This document shows positions 21,380 through 30,671 of a stretch of 33,933 nucleotides of DNA, piece by piece. The notes beneath the pieces are model-generated. The model ran no database searches. It was not told where the DNA came from and worked only from the letters and a program-made list of their open reading frames with translations. Numbering within the stretch: the stretch's first letter is position 1; each line of letters begins with the position of its first letter. This stretch comes from a virus. The stretch lies in IMG/VR virus record IMGVR_UViG_3300025769_000430, positions 1 through 33,933 of that record; one strand, written 5' to 3'. The position numbers and the translations under genes are program-made.

Positions 21380-24034
21380 ATGGCACAAATCCAACGCAGG
21401 AACTTATATCAACCGCAGAATGTAAGCCAAGGCTTCAATCCAGTTAAAGCGGCTGATATAACTCCTTCTCTACGGAGAAACGAACAACAACGTCAGCGGA
21501 ATCAAAAACAAATTGATAGCGCTGCTGCACAAGATTTAAAAACTAAAGAAGTTAATCTAGAGTTAGATGCTATAGAAGCTGACAGAGATCTAAATGCTTT
21601 GTTGGCTTTTGCTCCCAGTGCTCAAGGTTTGTTAGAACAAGGTGCTAAAAATCGTATTGCACAAAAGAAAGCTGATGCTACACAATGGGTTGCTTCTCAA
21701 CAAGAAGAGCGAGCTAGAATTGTAGCAGAGCAAAGTCACCTTACTCAACAACTTAGAGAAGGTAGTATTGACAATGAAAAATACAAAGAAGAGTTAGCTC
21801 GAATCGGTGCACCATTTAACCTGATTGACGAAGCTAATAAATTTAATTCATGGGATCAATACTGGCGTGTTCACGAAGCTGTTAAAAACATCAATGAAGA
21901 TGAATATGATAAATCTATTCGTGAACAGTTTACAAGTAATGAAGAGTTAATCAACGGTAAAAGTTGGAACTCACCTGATTTAGACCCAGATGAACATGCA
22001 TACGGTTTACGTGTTGCTGAGAACAGATTTCTTGTAGCTAACAATCTGAACCAAAAAACAACGCTTGGTTTACAGATGACCGTAGGCCAGCCTATTCGTG
22101 ATAAAGTTAACACTGAATTTGCTGACTCTCATTCTAAAAACTACTACATTAACGAAAGTCATAAGTATGCATTACTGAAAAAGGGTCAAGCATTTGAATT
22201 AAAAGATGCAGCTTCTATCAGTGCTTACCTTAATGCTGAAGCTAGGAAGTTGAAGAGTGATGGTAAAACTATGAATGGTTTTACTGCTGCTCATGATAAT
22301 CTTTTTAAATCATTACTAGAGCTTTCTAAAAGACCTGAAGGAGTTTTACAAGCTAACGAAATTCTTAAAGCATATGGCGAAGTTACTTTAAATGGTCAGC
22401 CATTTAGTAAACTTCATGCAGATAGAATCAATAACTTTAAAGCTCAACATGTAGCAAACATTAAAACTGGTGCTGGTGCTGTTCGTGACATGATGGTTGA
22501 ACAGGCAACAGAAGAAGCCAAACAACTTATTGACACAACTTTAGAACAGTCTGGTGGTGATCTAAGCCGAGCCGGTGCGTTAGCGCTTAAAAAGGGTGCT
22601 ATAGATATCTTTGAAGCTGCTGGTGTTAAAGGTTCATTTGATTCAAAACAACTAGGTTTGGATGATGTTTTCCTTAACTTGACTACTACTGGTCAAGCTT
22701 TGAAAGATTTAGAAGTAGAAGTTAAATACCGTATTACTCATGGTACTTTTAATGAAGAATACTTTGCTACGCTGCCTAAAGAACTTCAAGAAGTATATGC
22801 TAATAAATTAGTATCAACTAAGTTTGAAAAATCTGAAGATGGTAAAGCACTTATTGCTGCACTAGATGGTTATATTTTTCAAAACCATAGAGTTAAAAAC
22901 AGCAAATCTTCAGACCGTGCTGCGTTTGGTGATGTCATGAAAGTTGACGCTCAACGTGAAGTTTCTCGTTTAGCTGAACAAGATCAAAATAGTTCTAGTC
23001 CTAAGTTTAATTCTTACGCTGAAGCCTATTCTCATTTCATGAAACAAAAGATTGATGAAATGAAGTTAGGTATTGATGATCCTAAGAGCATCTACTACCA
23101 CGGCAACGATGGGTATATGAACTACATCGAAAACAAGATTGGTAAGATGGAAGACGTGACTGCTGCACGGCGTCATAAGATTCGTACTTTCTATGCAACT
23201 TACAAAACTATCGGTCAAGGTGTATGGGAAAGCCCGAACAGTGTAGCTAGTGATGATGGTCTGCGTGACTTGAAACAACGTATTGAACAAGGAGATATCC
23301 CTCAATACGTTAAAGATATGAATCGTGTTACTGGCGGTAACCTTCTTAAAAATGTTAACAAACAGCTAGCATTAGCTGGTATAGATCCCATTGAAATGTT
23401 TACAGAATTACCCCCTATGTCACCCAGGGTTGAAGAAGTTATTAATAAAACCCTACAAGGTAGTATTAGTCACGTTCAAGCTTTGCGTGAAACGTATGCA
23501 TTTAGAGGTGTTCGACCACGTGCACAAGAGCAAGGCATGCCTATGCTGGTAGCACAGAATCTTGGTGGTGAGGATCCTTCTGGTTTTGATTGGAGTTCAC
23601 AAAACAACTCTCGTGCAAAAGGTGAGTACTTGTATAAGTACATGACTGAAGAACTCGGTATGTCTAATTTCCATGCTATGGGTTTGTTAGCCAACGCATA
23701 CAGAGAATCTACTTTCCGTACTAATATTGTTGATTCAAGTGGTAGGCCCATTGGCGATCGAGGTCAAAGCAACTATATGTTCCAGTGGCATAAAGAACGG
23801 CTTACTGCTGCTACTAAAGCTATGGGTGAAAATAGGTTTGATCCACGTGTACAAATTAGATACGCCTTAGAGGAACCTAATGAACCTGGACAACAATACC
23901 TACGCATGAAGTTTACTTCTGCACTACAAGCAGCCGACTGGTGGGCTAAATATTGGGAACGTCCTGCTGATTTAACGCGTGATTCTGGCGTTCATAATGG
24001 TTTTATTAGTCGTTGGAACCAGGGAGGCGTATAA
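21380..24034 (+). CDS. Internal virion protein, gp15-like, with C-terminal lysozyme-like domain
   Basis: An 884-residue core protein (T7 gp15 has 747). T7 gp15 forms the periplasmic part of the ejection channel. Most of the chain is helical and charged. From residue ~750 on there is an added domain, EYLYKYMTEELGMSNFHAMG, LLANAYRESTFRTN and NYMFQWHKERLTAAT, that resembles the phage tail-lysozyme fold (GxxxNxxxES...QW..R pattern). Glu776 in YRES would be the catalytic residue. It would open the peptidoglycan during DNA entry. The stop overlaps the gp16-like start (TAATG). Confidence 0.86.
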   Translation: MAQIQRRNLYQPQNVSQGFNPVKAADITPSLRRNEQQRQRNQKQIDSAAAQDLKTKEVNLELDAIEADRDLNALLAFAPSAQGLLEQGAKNRIAQKKADATQWVASQQEERARIVAEQSHLTQQLREGSIDNEKYKEELARIGAPFNLIDEANKFNSWDQYWRVHEAVKNINEDEYDKSIREQFTSNEELINGKSWNSPDLDPDEHAYGLRVAENRFLVANNLNQKTTLGLQMTVGQPIRDKVNTEFADSHSKNYYINESHKYALLKKGQAFELKDAASISAYLNAEARKLKSDGKTMNGFTAAHDNLFKSLLELSKRPEGVLQANEILKAYGEVTLNGQPFSKLHADRINNFKAQHVANIKTGAGAVRDMMVEQATEEAKQLIDTTLEQSGGDLSRAGALALKKGAIDIFEAAGVKGSFDSKQLGLDDVFLNLTTTGQALKDLEVEVKYRITHGTFNEEYFATLPKELQEVYANKLVSTKFEKSEDGKALIAALDGYIFQNHRVKNSKSSDRAAFGDVMKVDAQREVSRLAEQDQNSSSPKFNSYAEAYSHFMKQKIDEMKLGIDDPKSIYYHGNDGYMNYIENKIGKMEDVTAARRHKIRTFYATYKTIGQGVWESPNSVASDDGLRDLKQRIEQGDIPQYVKDMNRVTGGNLLKNVNKQLALAGIDPIEMFTELPPMSPRVEEVINKTLQGSISHVQALRETYAFRGVRPRAQEQGMPMLVAQNLGGEDPSGFDWSSQNNSRAKGEYLYKYMTEELGMSNFHAMGLLANAYRESTFRTNIVDSSGRPIGDRGQSNYMFQWHKERLTAATKAMGENRFDPRVQIRYALEEPNEPGQQYLRMKFTSALQAADWWAKYWERPADLTRDSGVHNGFISRWNQGGV

Positions 24035-27000
24035 TGTACGAAACAGAATACGACGAGCAAGGTTTAACAGAAGAAGAAAGGCAGGCGGCTGCTGATCAAG
24101 CAGTTGCTAGGCAAGATGAGTTGATGGGTCAGGATAAAGAAGAAGCAGAGAGACGGAAGGCTATTGAAGCTGCACGTCCTCAAGCTGCTGATATTGCGCC
24201 TGATCAAGCTGTAGGGCGAAGTGCTGCAAAATCTCGTGAAGATCTACAGCCAGAACAAGAAGAAGAACAACCTGAAGAAGAAGTAGACACCAGAGCTAAA
24301 TATGGTGTTGACGGTTTGATGCGCTATAAAGACGCTGTTACTGGTGGTGCTAAAGCTATTGCTGAAAGCCAAGCAGTTCAAACTGTTGATGAGCTAACTA
24401 AAGCTACTGGTGCTGGTACTTACGATTATGTGCGTGATGTAGTCCGTACCTTTGGTGGTTCTCTACCTGAATACCGTAAGTTTGAATCTGAGTATGCACA
24501 AGCCTCTCGTGAACTTGCATCGTTTATTGTACCTAACATTGTACTAGGTGGAGCTGGTAAAGCACTAGGTGTTGCAGCTAACGCTAAAGTTGCCTGGGGT
24601 CTTGGACAGAGCAAACTGGTCCAACTTATTGGCTCAGCTGGTATGGACATCGGTACTGGTGTGCTGGTTGACTATACCAACAGTCTATCTGGTGAAGGTG
24701 ATAACCTGACAGGTACACTGAAAAAAAACCTTCCTGCTCAGTTTGGTTGGATCTCTGACAACATTGCTACGGTTGATGGTGACATGCCTGACATCAAACG
24801 CAACAAGTCTATTTATGAAGGTGTGGGTCTAGGCATGTTTACTGCGTTTGCTGAGGCAGCCGCTAAACTAGCTAAAGGTTCTATAGGAAAGAAATTTGTT
24901 ACATCTTTCCAAAGTCCTGAAGAAAAAGCAAGTAAAATGTTTCAGGAACTTAACCGTCTTGCTGAGCGAGGGGATGTACCTGAAGACGTTTTTGCACGTG
25001 CTTTAATGCGTACAGAAGAAGCTTTGGATCAGGTTGGTGATTACATTGGAGCTAGAGCAACTAATCTTGATGAGTTGTTTAGTCCTGGTGTGTACAACGA
25101 TTTGTCTATTGATGAGTCTGGTGTACGATCTGCTGACCCTGATGGTGTGTTTGGCGCTAGCGTTGACGCTGTGCGTATTAAGAAAAACTATAACACTCAA
25201 TATGGACGCCTTGGGAGTATCATCACAGAAGGTGCGGCTAAGTATGGACTAGAGATTGATAATCTCACAAAACGTCAAGTAGTCAAGATGATTACTGATC
25301 GACTGAAAGCTGGTGGTAAATACTCTGCTGAGCTTGCTGATGGTCGAAAGATTCCGTTTGAAGAGATTGATGAAGTTGGCACTGAGTTAGCTGAAATCAT
25401 GGTTGACCCTCGTATGGATTCTGGGATGCTAAAAGCCGTCCTAGACGAGTATAAGAGTGTTATCAATGATCTCGGTGTTAAAGGTCGCCAAGAAAAACTC
25501 CTAGGTAAAGCTGGCTACAACGCAGCTATGAAAGCCATCAAAGGCTACATGGATGAGTACATTAACATGGATATGCAGAAAGCATCTGCTTATCTTACCA
25601 CTTCTATGGCTGGTCAGATGTCTGACATTGCTGAGGGTGCTCGTATTATGGAAGGCACAGAAGCGGTAGCACGGGCTCAAGAAATGATCTTGGACCGTAT
25701 GGAGTATTTGATGGTAGAGAAAGGCCTTGCAGCTTATAACTGGGGTGCATCGCTTAACTATTTGAATACTTGGAAACGGTTTAGTAACAATCCTGAGTTA
25801 CTTGCTAAAGCTGGTAAAAATGCTAAGGAACAGACTGATGATGCATTGAAAAGCATTATTAGCCGTGCAAAGAACTCTGCTAACTCGTTGCGTCAAATTG
25901 CTAAGTCACGTCCTGACTTCCTTGTACCATTGCAAATGGCATGGGAATTTTCTGACGGTAACATTGATACGCTGGCAAAACTGCACAACTATGTGAACGA
26001 AAGCCTAGGTACTATCAGTAAAGCATTTATCGATAATGCTCCTGAGATTCCTAGTGTTATTGTACAAGGTGTGTGGTCAAACATCTATAACTCTGTTCTG
26101 TCTGCACTTTCTACGCCAATCAAAGCTTTTGCTGGTAACACTGTGTTGTTAGTGCAGAAACCAATCAGCGTCTTTGCTGGTGCTGCTTTGTCTGGTGATA
26201 TGAAGACACTTAAGCGTGGTGCTTATCAGTACATGGCAGCCGCTGACACGTTTGGTAGAGCTTGGAAGCATATGGGAACAGTGTTCCGTAAAGCTGCTCA
26301 AGATCCGAACTCTGTCGGATACATCATGCGTGAAGAGCTGGTGTACAAAAACGAAGCACAAATGGATATTTTGCAATCCTTTGCTAGTTCCGCACAAAAG
26401 AATGGTGAAGATGGTCCAATGGTTCTGTACAACATGGCAGAAACCATGCAGGACATTGCTAACCATCCGTGGCTACGTTTTGGTGCAAACGCTATGACAG
26501 CACTTGACGGTTTTACACGTGCTGCACTTGCTAATATTGAAGCAAGAGGACGTGTATATGACAAGTTTATGATGGGTGGTGAGCGTGGAATGCTCAACGC
26601 TGATGAGATCGCTCGGGCTGAACGAGAAGTCTATGAAGGCATGTTCGATAAGAACGGCATGATTACTGATAAAGCAGTGGACTATGCCAGCCGTGAGATT
26701 GCTCTCAACTTAGATACAGATCAAGTTAGGTCTCTCAGTGCAATTATCCGTAAAGCTCCATTTTTGAAACCTTTCCTGATGTTCCCGCGTACTGCAGATA
26801 ACATGTTAGGAATGGTTAACAAGTTTAGCCCTATCTCTGTCTTCATCAAAGACTATAATAAACTTGCGTTGCCTGGTAACAAATTTTCTAGTGATGATAT
26901 TGTTAGGATTCTCACTGAACGAGGTTTGCCTGTTGATGTAAACATGGAACAAACGTTCCGTACACTACGTGCTGAAATTAGAGGCCGTAAGGCTATTGGC

Positions 27001-28029
27001 ATGGCAAGTGTTATGGGCGCTGCTTATATGTTTATGGGTGACAACCTGCACGGTAATGGTCACTATGATAAAGAACGTCAAAACGTCCGTCGCAAGATGG
27101 GATGGCAACCACGTAGTTTCCGTGCTGCTGATGGTAACTGGTACAGCTATGACTTCCTTGGCCCTATGGCTGACTTTATCTCAGTCACTGCTGATATTAT
27201 GGACAACATGGACACCATTGATCAACAAGACGGAGAAGCTTTGCTCGGTAAAATGGGTTTTGTCCTTGGTGCAAACTTGACTAACAAATCTTTTGTTGCC
27301 GGTCTAGAACCAATGGGAGACCTGTTTACTGGTAACCCTGCTGCAGTTGCACGTTGGGGTTCTAGTTTTGCTAGCTCTTTGTTGCCTTTGTCAGGTGCAC
27401 GTAATGAACTTGGGCGGCTTATGTCACCAGCATTGCGTGAAGTTAATCAAGAACTGTGGCAATTATTCCACAACCGTAACAAGTTTGTCGATGTAGTTAA
27501 CCCTGATGCTGGACTTCCGATTGCATATGACTGGATGGATGGTAAGCCTGTTGGTTACCCAGAATCTTTCTGGACCCGCATGTGGAACGCTGTGATGCCT
27601 ATGAAGGTGTCTGAAGGAATTAGTCCTGAAAAGCAATTCCTTATTGATGTTGAATACGACTCGCAACCTACTTTTGCTAAGGCACAAGGTGGCATTCAAT
27701 ACACGCCACAAGAGCGTTCTGAGTTGTTTGAACTTATGGGTAAAGAAGGTTATTTTCGTAGAGAAGTACAACGCATTATGCGGACTGTAGACGGTAAGAA
27801 GTTTAGAGCTGCACTCAAAGAAATGCGTGAAACTGGCAACATCATTGATGAACGTGACTTTGCTAATGTTTATTATGAAATTGACGTTGCAATGAGAGAA
27901 GCCAAACGTCGTGCTGAAGATCAACTAAGCAACGCTGCTGAAATTAGGCAACTTCGCTATGAACAGTCAGTCAACGACACAAGAGTCCGTAGAGGACTTC
28001 CACCAGAATTTCCACTCCGTAACCGCTAA
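24034..28029 (+). CDS. Internal virion protein, gp16-like, without a visible transglycosylase
   Basis: A 1331-residue protein (T7 gp16 has 1318) in the gp16 position. In T7 it spans the inner membrane in the ejection channel and carries an N-terminal lytic transglycosylase. Here the first ~100 residues are acidic and charged (EEEQPEEEVDTRAKYG), and I see no transglycosylase motif, which fits the lysozyme-like domain being on the preceding protein. Several moderately hydrophobic segments (ASFIVPNIVLGGAGKALG; AFAGNTVLLVQKPISVFAGA; AIGMASVMGAAYMFMG) could contact membrane. ATG 24034 has a GGGAGG ribosome site at 24022-24027; the upstream TTG at 24013 is less likely. Confidence 0.9.
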   Translation: MYETEYDEQGLTEEERQAAADQAVARQDELMGQDKEEAERRKAIEAARPQAADIAPDQAVGRSAAKSREDLQPEQEEEQPEEEVDTRAKYGVDGLMRYKDAVTGGAKAIAESQAVQTVDELTKATGAGTYDYVRDVVRTFGGSLPEYRKFESEYAQASRELASFIVPNIVLGGAGKALGVAANAKVAWGLGQSKLVQLIGSAGMDIGTGVLVDYTNSLSGEGDNLTGTLKKNLPAQFGWISDNIATVDGDMPDIKRNKSIYEGVGLGMFTAFAEAAAKLAKGSIGKKFVTSFQSPEEKASKMFQELNRLAERGDVPEDVFARALMRTEEALDQVGDYIGARATNLDELFSPGVYNDLSIDESGVRSADPDGVFGASVDAVRIKKNYNTQYGRLGSIITEGAAKYGLEIDNLTKRQVVKMITDRLKAGGKYSAELADGRKIPFEEIDEVGTELAEIMVDPRMDSGMLKAVLDEYKSVINDLGVKGRQEKLLGKAGYNAAMKAIKGYMDEYINMDMQKASAYLTTSMAGQMSDIAEGARIMEGTEAVARAQEMILDRMEYLMVEKGLAAYNWGASLNYLNTWKRFSNNPELLAKAGKNAKEQTDDALKSIISRAKNSANSLRQIAKSRPDFLVPLQMAWEFSDGNIDTLAKLHNYVNESLGTISKAFIDNAPEIPSVIVQGVWSNIYNSVLSALSTPIKAFAGNTVLLVQKPISVFAGAALSGDMKTLKRGAYQYMAAADTFGRAWKHMGTVFRKAAQDPNSVGYIMREELVYKNEAQMDILQSFASSAQKNGEDGPMVLYNMAETMQDIANHPWLRFGANAMTALDGFTRAALANIEARGRVYDKFMMGGERGMLNADEIARAEREVYEGMFDKNGMITDKAVDYASREIALNLDTDQVRSLSAIIRKAPFLKPFLMFPRTADNMLGMVNKFSPISVFIKDYNKLALPGNKFSSDDIVRILTERGLPVDVNMEQTFRTLRAEIRGRKAIGMASVMGAAYMFMGDNLHGNGHYDKERQNVRRKMGWQPRSFRAADGNWYSYDFLGPMADFISVTADIMDNMDTIDQQDGEALLGKMGFVLGANLTNKSFVAGLEPMGDLFTGNPAAVARWGSSFASSLLPLSGARNELGRLMSPALREVNQELWQLFHNRNKFVDVVNPDAGLPIAYDWMDGKPVGYPESFWTRMWNAVMPMKVSEGISPEKQFLIDVEYDSQPTFAKAQGGIQYTPQERSELFELMGKEGYFRREVQRIMRTVDGKKFRAALKEMRETGNIIDERDFANVYYEIDVAMREAKRRAEDQLSNAAEIRQLRYEQSVNDTRVRRGLPPEFPLRNR

Positions 28030-28042
28030 CATTATGTAAGCA

Positions 28043-29998
28043 ATGGCATTTACAACTGAAAACGTCAGGACTGGAGACGGCTCAACAACCGACTTTAGTT
28101 TTACATTTCCCTATATTAATGAGTCGGATGTAAAGGTAACTATTACCGATGCAAACGGCGTACCACAATCAAATACTGCTTTTACCTTTGCCAACGCTAC
28201 TACTCTTTCGTTTACTACAGCGCCTGCAAACAACCGTACTATCCGTATTTTCCGGGACACTAACCTGGACAATGCGGAAGTTACTTACTTTGCAGGTTCT
28301 GCTATCCGTGCAGAGGACCTGAACGATAACCAAAATCAGGTTCTCTATTCCGCCCAAGAAGTAGAGAATAACGCCATTCTGTTGACTGGCGGAACAATGA
28401 CAGGACCGTTGGTTCTGGATGACACTACGCTTCAAATCCAAGAAGGTAGTGATACACTGACTATTGCTGCACCCACTCTTACAGCAGATAGAACTGTAAA
28501 CTTTACAGATGTCGGTGGTGATATTGTAACTACTGGTGACACTGGCACTGTTGCTACTGGCATGATTGCTGATGATGCAGTCACTGCTGCTAAACTAGCA
28601 CACACTGCTGTTACTGCAGGTAGCTACACTACTGCTGACATTACTGTTGATGCACAGGGTAGGATTACTGCTGCTTCTAGTGGCACTGTTGCTACTCCTG
28701 AACTTGTTGATAGTTCTGTAACCACAGCTAAAATTAACGATCTTGCTGTTACTACAGCTAAGATTGCTGCTGATGCAGTTAACGGTACTAAAATTGCAGA
28801 TGATTCGATTAACTCTGAACACTACGTTGATGGATCTATCGATACTGCACACATTGCCGATCTGCAGGTAACAACTGCTAAGATTGCAGCTGATGCTGTA
28901 ACTGGTGCAAAGATTGCCGACGATACAATTAACTCTGAGCATTATGTTGCAGGGTCTATTGATACTGAGCATATTGCTGATGCACAGGTAACGACTGCTA
29001 AAATTGTAGACGCTAATGTTACTACTGCTAAAATTGCAGACTCTGCTGTTACCACAGCAAAAATTGCTGATGCTAGCGTAACAACTTCTAAACTTGCAAA
29101 TGATGCAGTTAGTGGTACCAAGATTGCAGATGCCTCTATTAATTCAGAGCACTATGTAGATGGTTCTATTGACACAGCACATATTGCTGACAGTCAAATT
29201 ACTTCTGCAAAGATTGCTGACGACACTATTGTCAACGCTGACATTAACTCTAGTGCTGCGATTGCTGGTAGTAAAATTAGTATGTCACTCAACCAACTGA
29301 GTGATGTAAACGTCGGCACTCCTGGTTCTAACCAAGACGATCAAGTCCTTGCTTGGGATAACGCTAACTCTGAGTTTTCACTTACTACTGTTTCTAGTGG
29401 TGGTGGTGGTCTTAGCGATATCGTTTCTGACAGTTCACCACAACTTGGTGGGATGTTGGATGTTAACGGCAACTCTATTGGTGATGGTACCCTTGAGCTG
29501 TTGAGTTTTAGTGAAACAGCTTCTGCTGTTAACGAATTTACTATTACTAACGCTGCAACCGGCAATGGTCCTAGGTTCTCCGCTACTGGTGGTGACACTA
29601 ACATTGACTTAGACTTGTTAGCAAAAGGCACTGGAACAGTTACTATTCGTGGTAACGATAACGCTGGTGCAATCACACTTAATTGTGAAAACAACTCACA
29701 TGGTGTAACCATTCGTGGTCCTGCTCACTCAGCAGCTGCTACTTATACACTGACGTTGCCTGTTAATGATGGTGACGCTAACCAGTTTTTACAAACAGAT
29801 GGTAACGGTGTTACTTCATGGTCAACAGTTGACACTTCTGGTGCATCTACGCAAAACATTGCGGTCAACACTCCTACAACTATCGACGCATTTACTATTG
29901 CTTCCAATAGAAATGTCGGTATGATGGGTCCGCTTACCGTTAATGACGGTGAAACAATTACTATCGGTTCTGGTTCTAAACTCGTTATTCTCTCTTAA
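28043..29998 (+). CDS. Tail fibre protein with T7 gp17 N-terminal domain
   Basis: A 651-residue fibre. Residues ~1-135 match the T7-type fibre attachment domain (TTDFSFTFPYINESDVKVTI, NNRTIRIFRDT, GSAIRAEDLNDNQNQVLY), which binds the tail. Residues ~222-412 are a run of degenerate VTTAKIAD-type repeats that probably form a trimeric shaft. The C-terminal ~240 residues have beta-helix-like segments (GTVTIRGNDNAGAITLN) and end in ITIGSGSKLVILS. The tip is not T7-like, as expected for a different host receptor. The two genes downstream are probably partner fibre or adhesin subunits. Confidence 0.92.
   Translation: MAFTTENVRTGDGSTTDFSFTFPYINESDVKVTITDANGVPQSNTAFTFANATTLSFTTAPANNRTIRIFRDTNLDNAEVTYFAGSAIRAEDLNDNQNQVLYSAQEVENNAILLTGGTMTGPLVLDDTTLQIQEGSDTLTIAAPTLTADRTVNFTDVGGDIVTTGDTGTVATGMIADDAVTAAKLAHTAVTAGSYTTADITVDAQGRITAASSGTVATPELVDSSVTTAKINDLAVTTAKIAADAVNGTKIADDSINSEHYVDGSIDTAHIADLQVTTAKIAADAVTGAKIADDTINSEHYVAGSIDTEHIADAQVTTAKIVDANVTTAKIADSAVTTAKIADASVTTSKLANDAVSGTKIADASINSEHYVDGSIDTAHIADSQITSAKIADDTIVNADINSSAAIAGSKISMSLNQLSDVNVGTPGSNQDDQVLAWDNANSEFSLTTVSSGGGGLSDIVSDSSPQLGGMLDVNGNSIGDGTLELLSFSETASAVNEFTITNAATGNGPRFSATGGDTNIDLDLLAKGTGTVTIRGNDNAGAITLNCENNSHGVTIRGPAHSAAATYTLTLPVNDGDANQFLQTDGNGVTSWSTVDTSGASTQNIAVNTPTTIDAFTIASNRNVGMMGPLTVNDGETITIGSGSKLVILS
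28706..29278 (+). repeat. Degenerate ~10-residue TAKIAD repeats in the fibre shaft
   Basis: Residues 222-412 repeat units such as VTTAKIADxA. A longer block, INSEHYVxGSIDTxHIAD, occurs three times, beginning near 28808, 28928 and 29138. Copies one and two are spaced 120 bases apart and copies two and three 210 bases apart, consistent with a ten-residue base period. Confidence 0.82.
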
Positions 29999-30000
29999 CT

Positions 30001-30669
30001 ATGGCTTACGGAAAAATTAAAGCGGATGCACTTATCCGCGACAACGGTGGCACTGATGAAGAAATTACAATGGCCACTATTGTTGGATTAGATACTAACA
30101 AAGCACCTAAAGCTAGTCCGACATTTACAGGCACACCAGCTGCACCTACCGCTTCGGCAAACACAAATACTACGCAAATTGCTACTACTGCTTACGTTCA
30201 AAGTGAGCTAGGTGATATGGCACCTCTTGCTAGCCCTACTTTTACTGGTACTCCTGCAGCTCCTACTGCAAACGCTGGTACAAACACTACGCAAGTTGCT
30301 ACTACTGCATTTGTAACTACTGCAGCTAATGCTCGTGCTGCAACTGCTGCTAACACCTTCAGTGCTGCACAGGCTGTAACTCCTAGCGTGCAAACTTCTG
30401 CTGGTGCGCTTGATATGGATGCTAGTAACTTTATTGAAGTTGCTGGTGTTAGCTATAACACTCAGCCTACCGGCAAAGTTGTTGGTACTTCTGGTTTGTT
30501 TTATTGCGACACTGCAGCACCAACTAACTGGCACTCTGAATTTAAATTTGTAGACGGTGGCTATGTAGCACCTACCACCTTCCCTGCTGTAGCTCCTTGG
30601 TATATTGCTGAAACTGATGAAATTTTAGTTGGAGCCTTTACACAGGGTATTAGCGTTGCAGGTAGTTAA
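30001..30669 (+). CDS. Accessory tail fibre protein with TFTGTP repeats
   Basis: A 222-residue protein two bases after the main fibre gene. Residues 38-66 and 77-105 are two copies of the SPTFTGTPAAPT...TTQ(I/V)ATTA(Y/F)V repeat, common in phage side-tail fibres. The first ~30 residues (MAYGKIKADALIRDNGGTDE) look like an attachment segment; the C-terminal part (NWHSEFKFVDGGYVAPTTF) is predicted beta-rich. It probably forms a second fibre element or connector to the large adhesin downstream. Partner and receptor cannot be inferred. Confidence 0.83.
   Translation: MAYGKIKADALIRDNGGTDEEITMATIVGLDTNKAPKASPTFTGTPAAPTASANTNTTQIATTAYVQSELGDMAPLASPTFTGTPAAPTANAGTNTTQVATTAFVTTAANARAATAANTFSAAQAVTPSVQTSAGALDMDASNFIEVAGVSYNTQPTGKVVGTSGLFYCDTAAPTNWHSEFKFVDGGYVAPTTFPAVAPWYIAETDEILVGAFTQGISVAGS
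30112..30315 (+). repeat. Two 29-residue fibre repeats
   Basis: Copy 1 (30112-30198) and copy 2 (30229-30315) encode ASPTFTGTPAAPT followed by an Asn/Thr-rich segment ending ATTA(Y/F)V, separated by ten codons. The protein match is strong and the DNA is diverged. Confidence 0.8.
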
Positions 30670-30671
30670 AT

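Noticed and set aside
24013-24033. TTG start of the gp16-like gene
   Set aside because: The ATG at 24034 has a GGGAGG site and a TAATG junction; the TTG has neither.
28706-29278. Regular spacing resembling a CRISPR array
   Set aside because: The repeats are degenerate, in frame, and encode a fibre shaft; there are no identical repeats with unique spacers.
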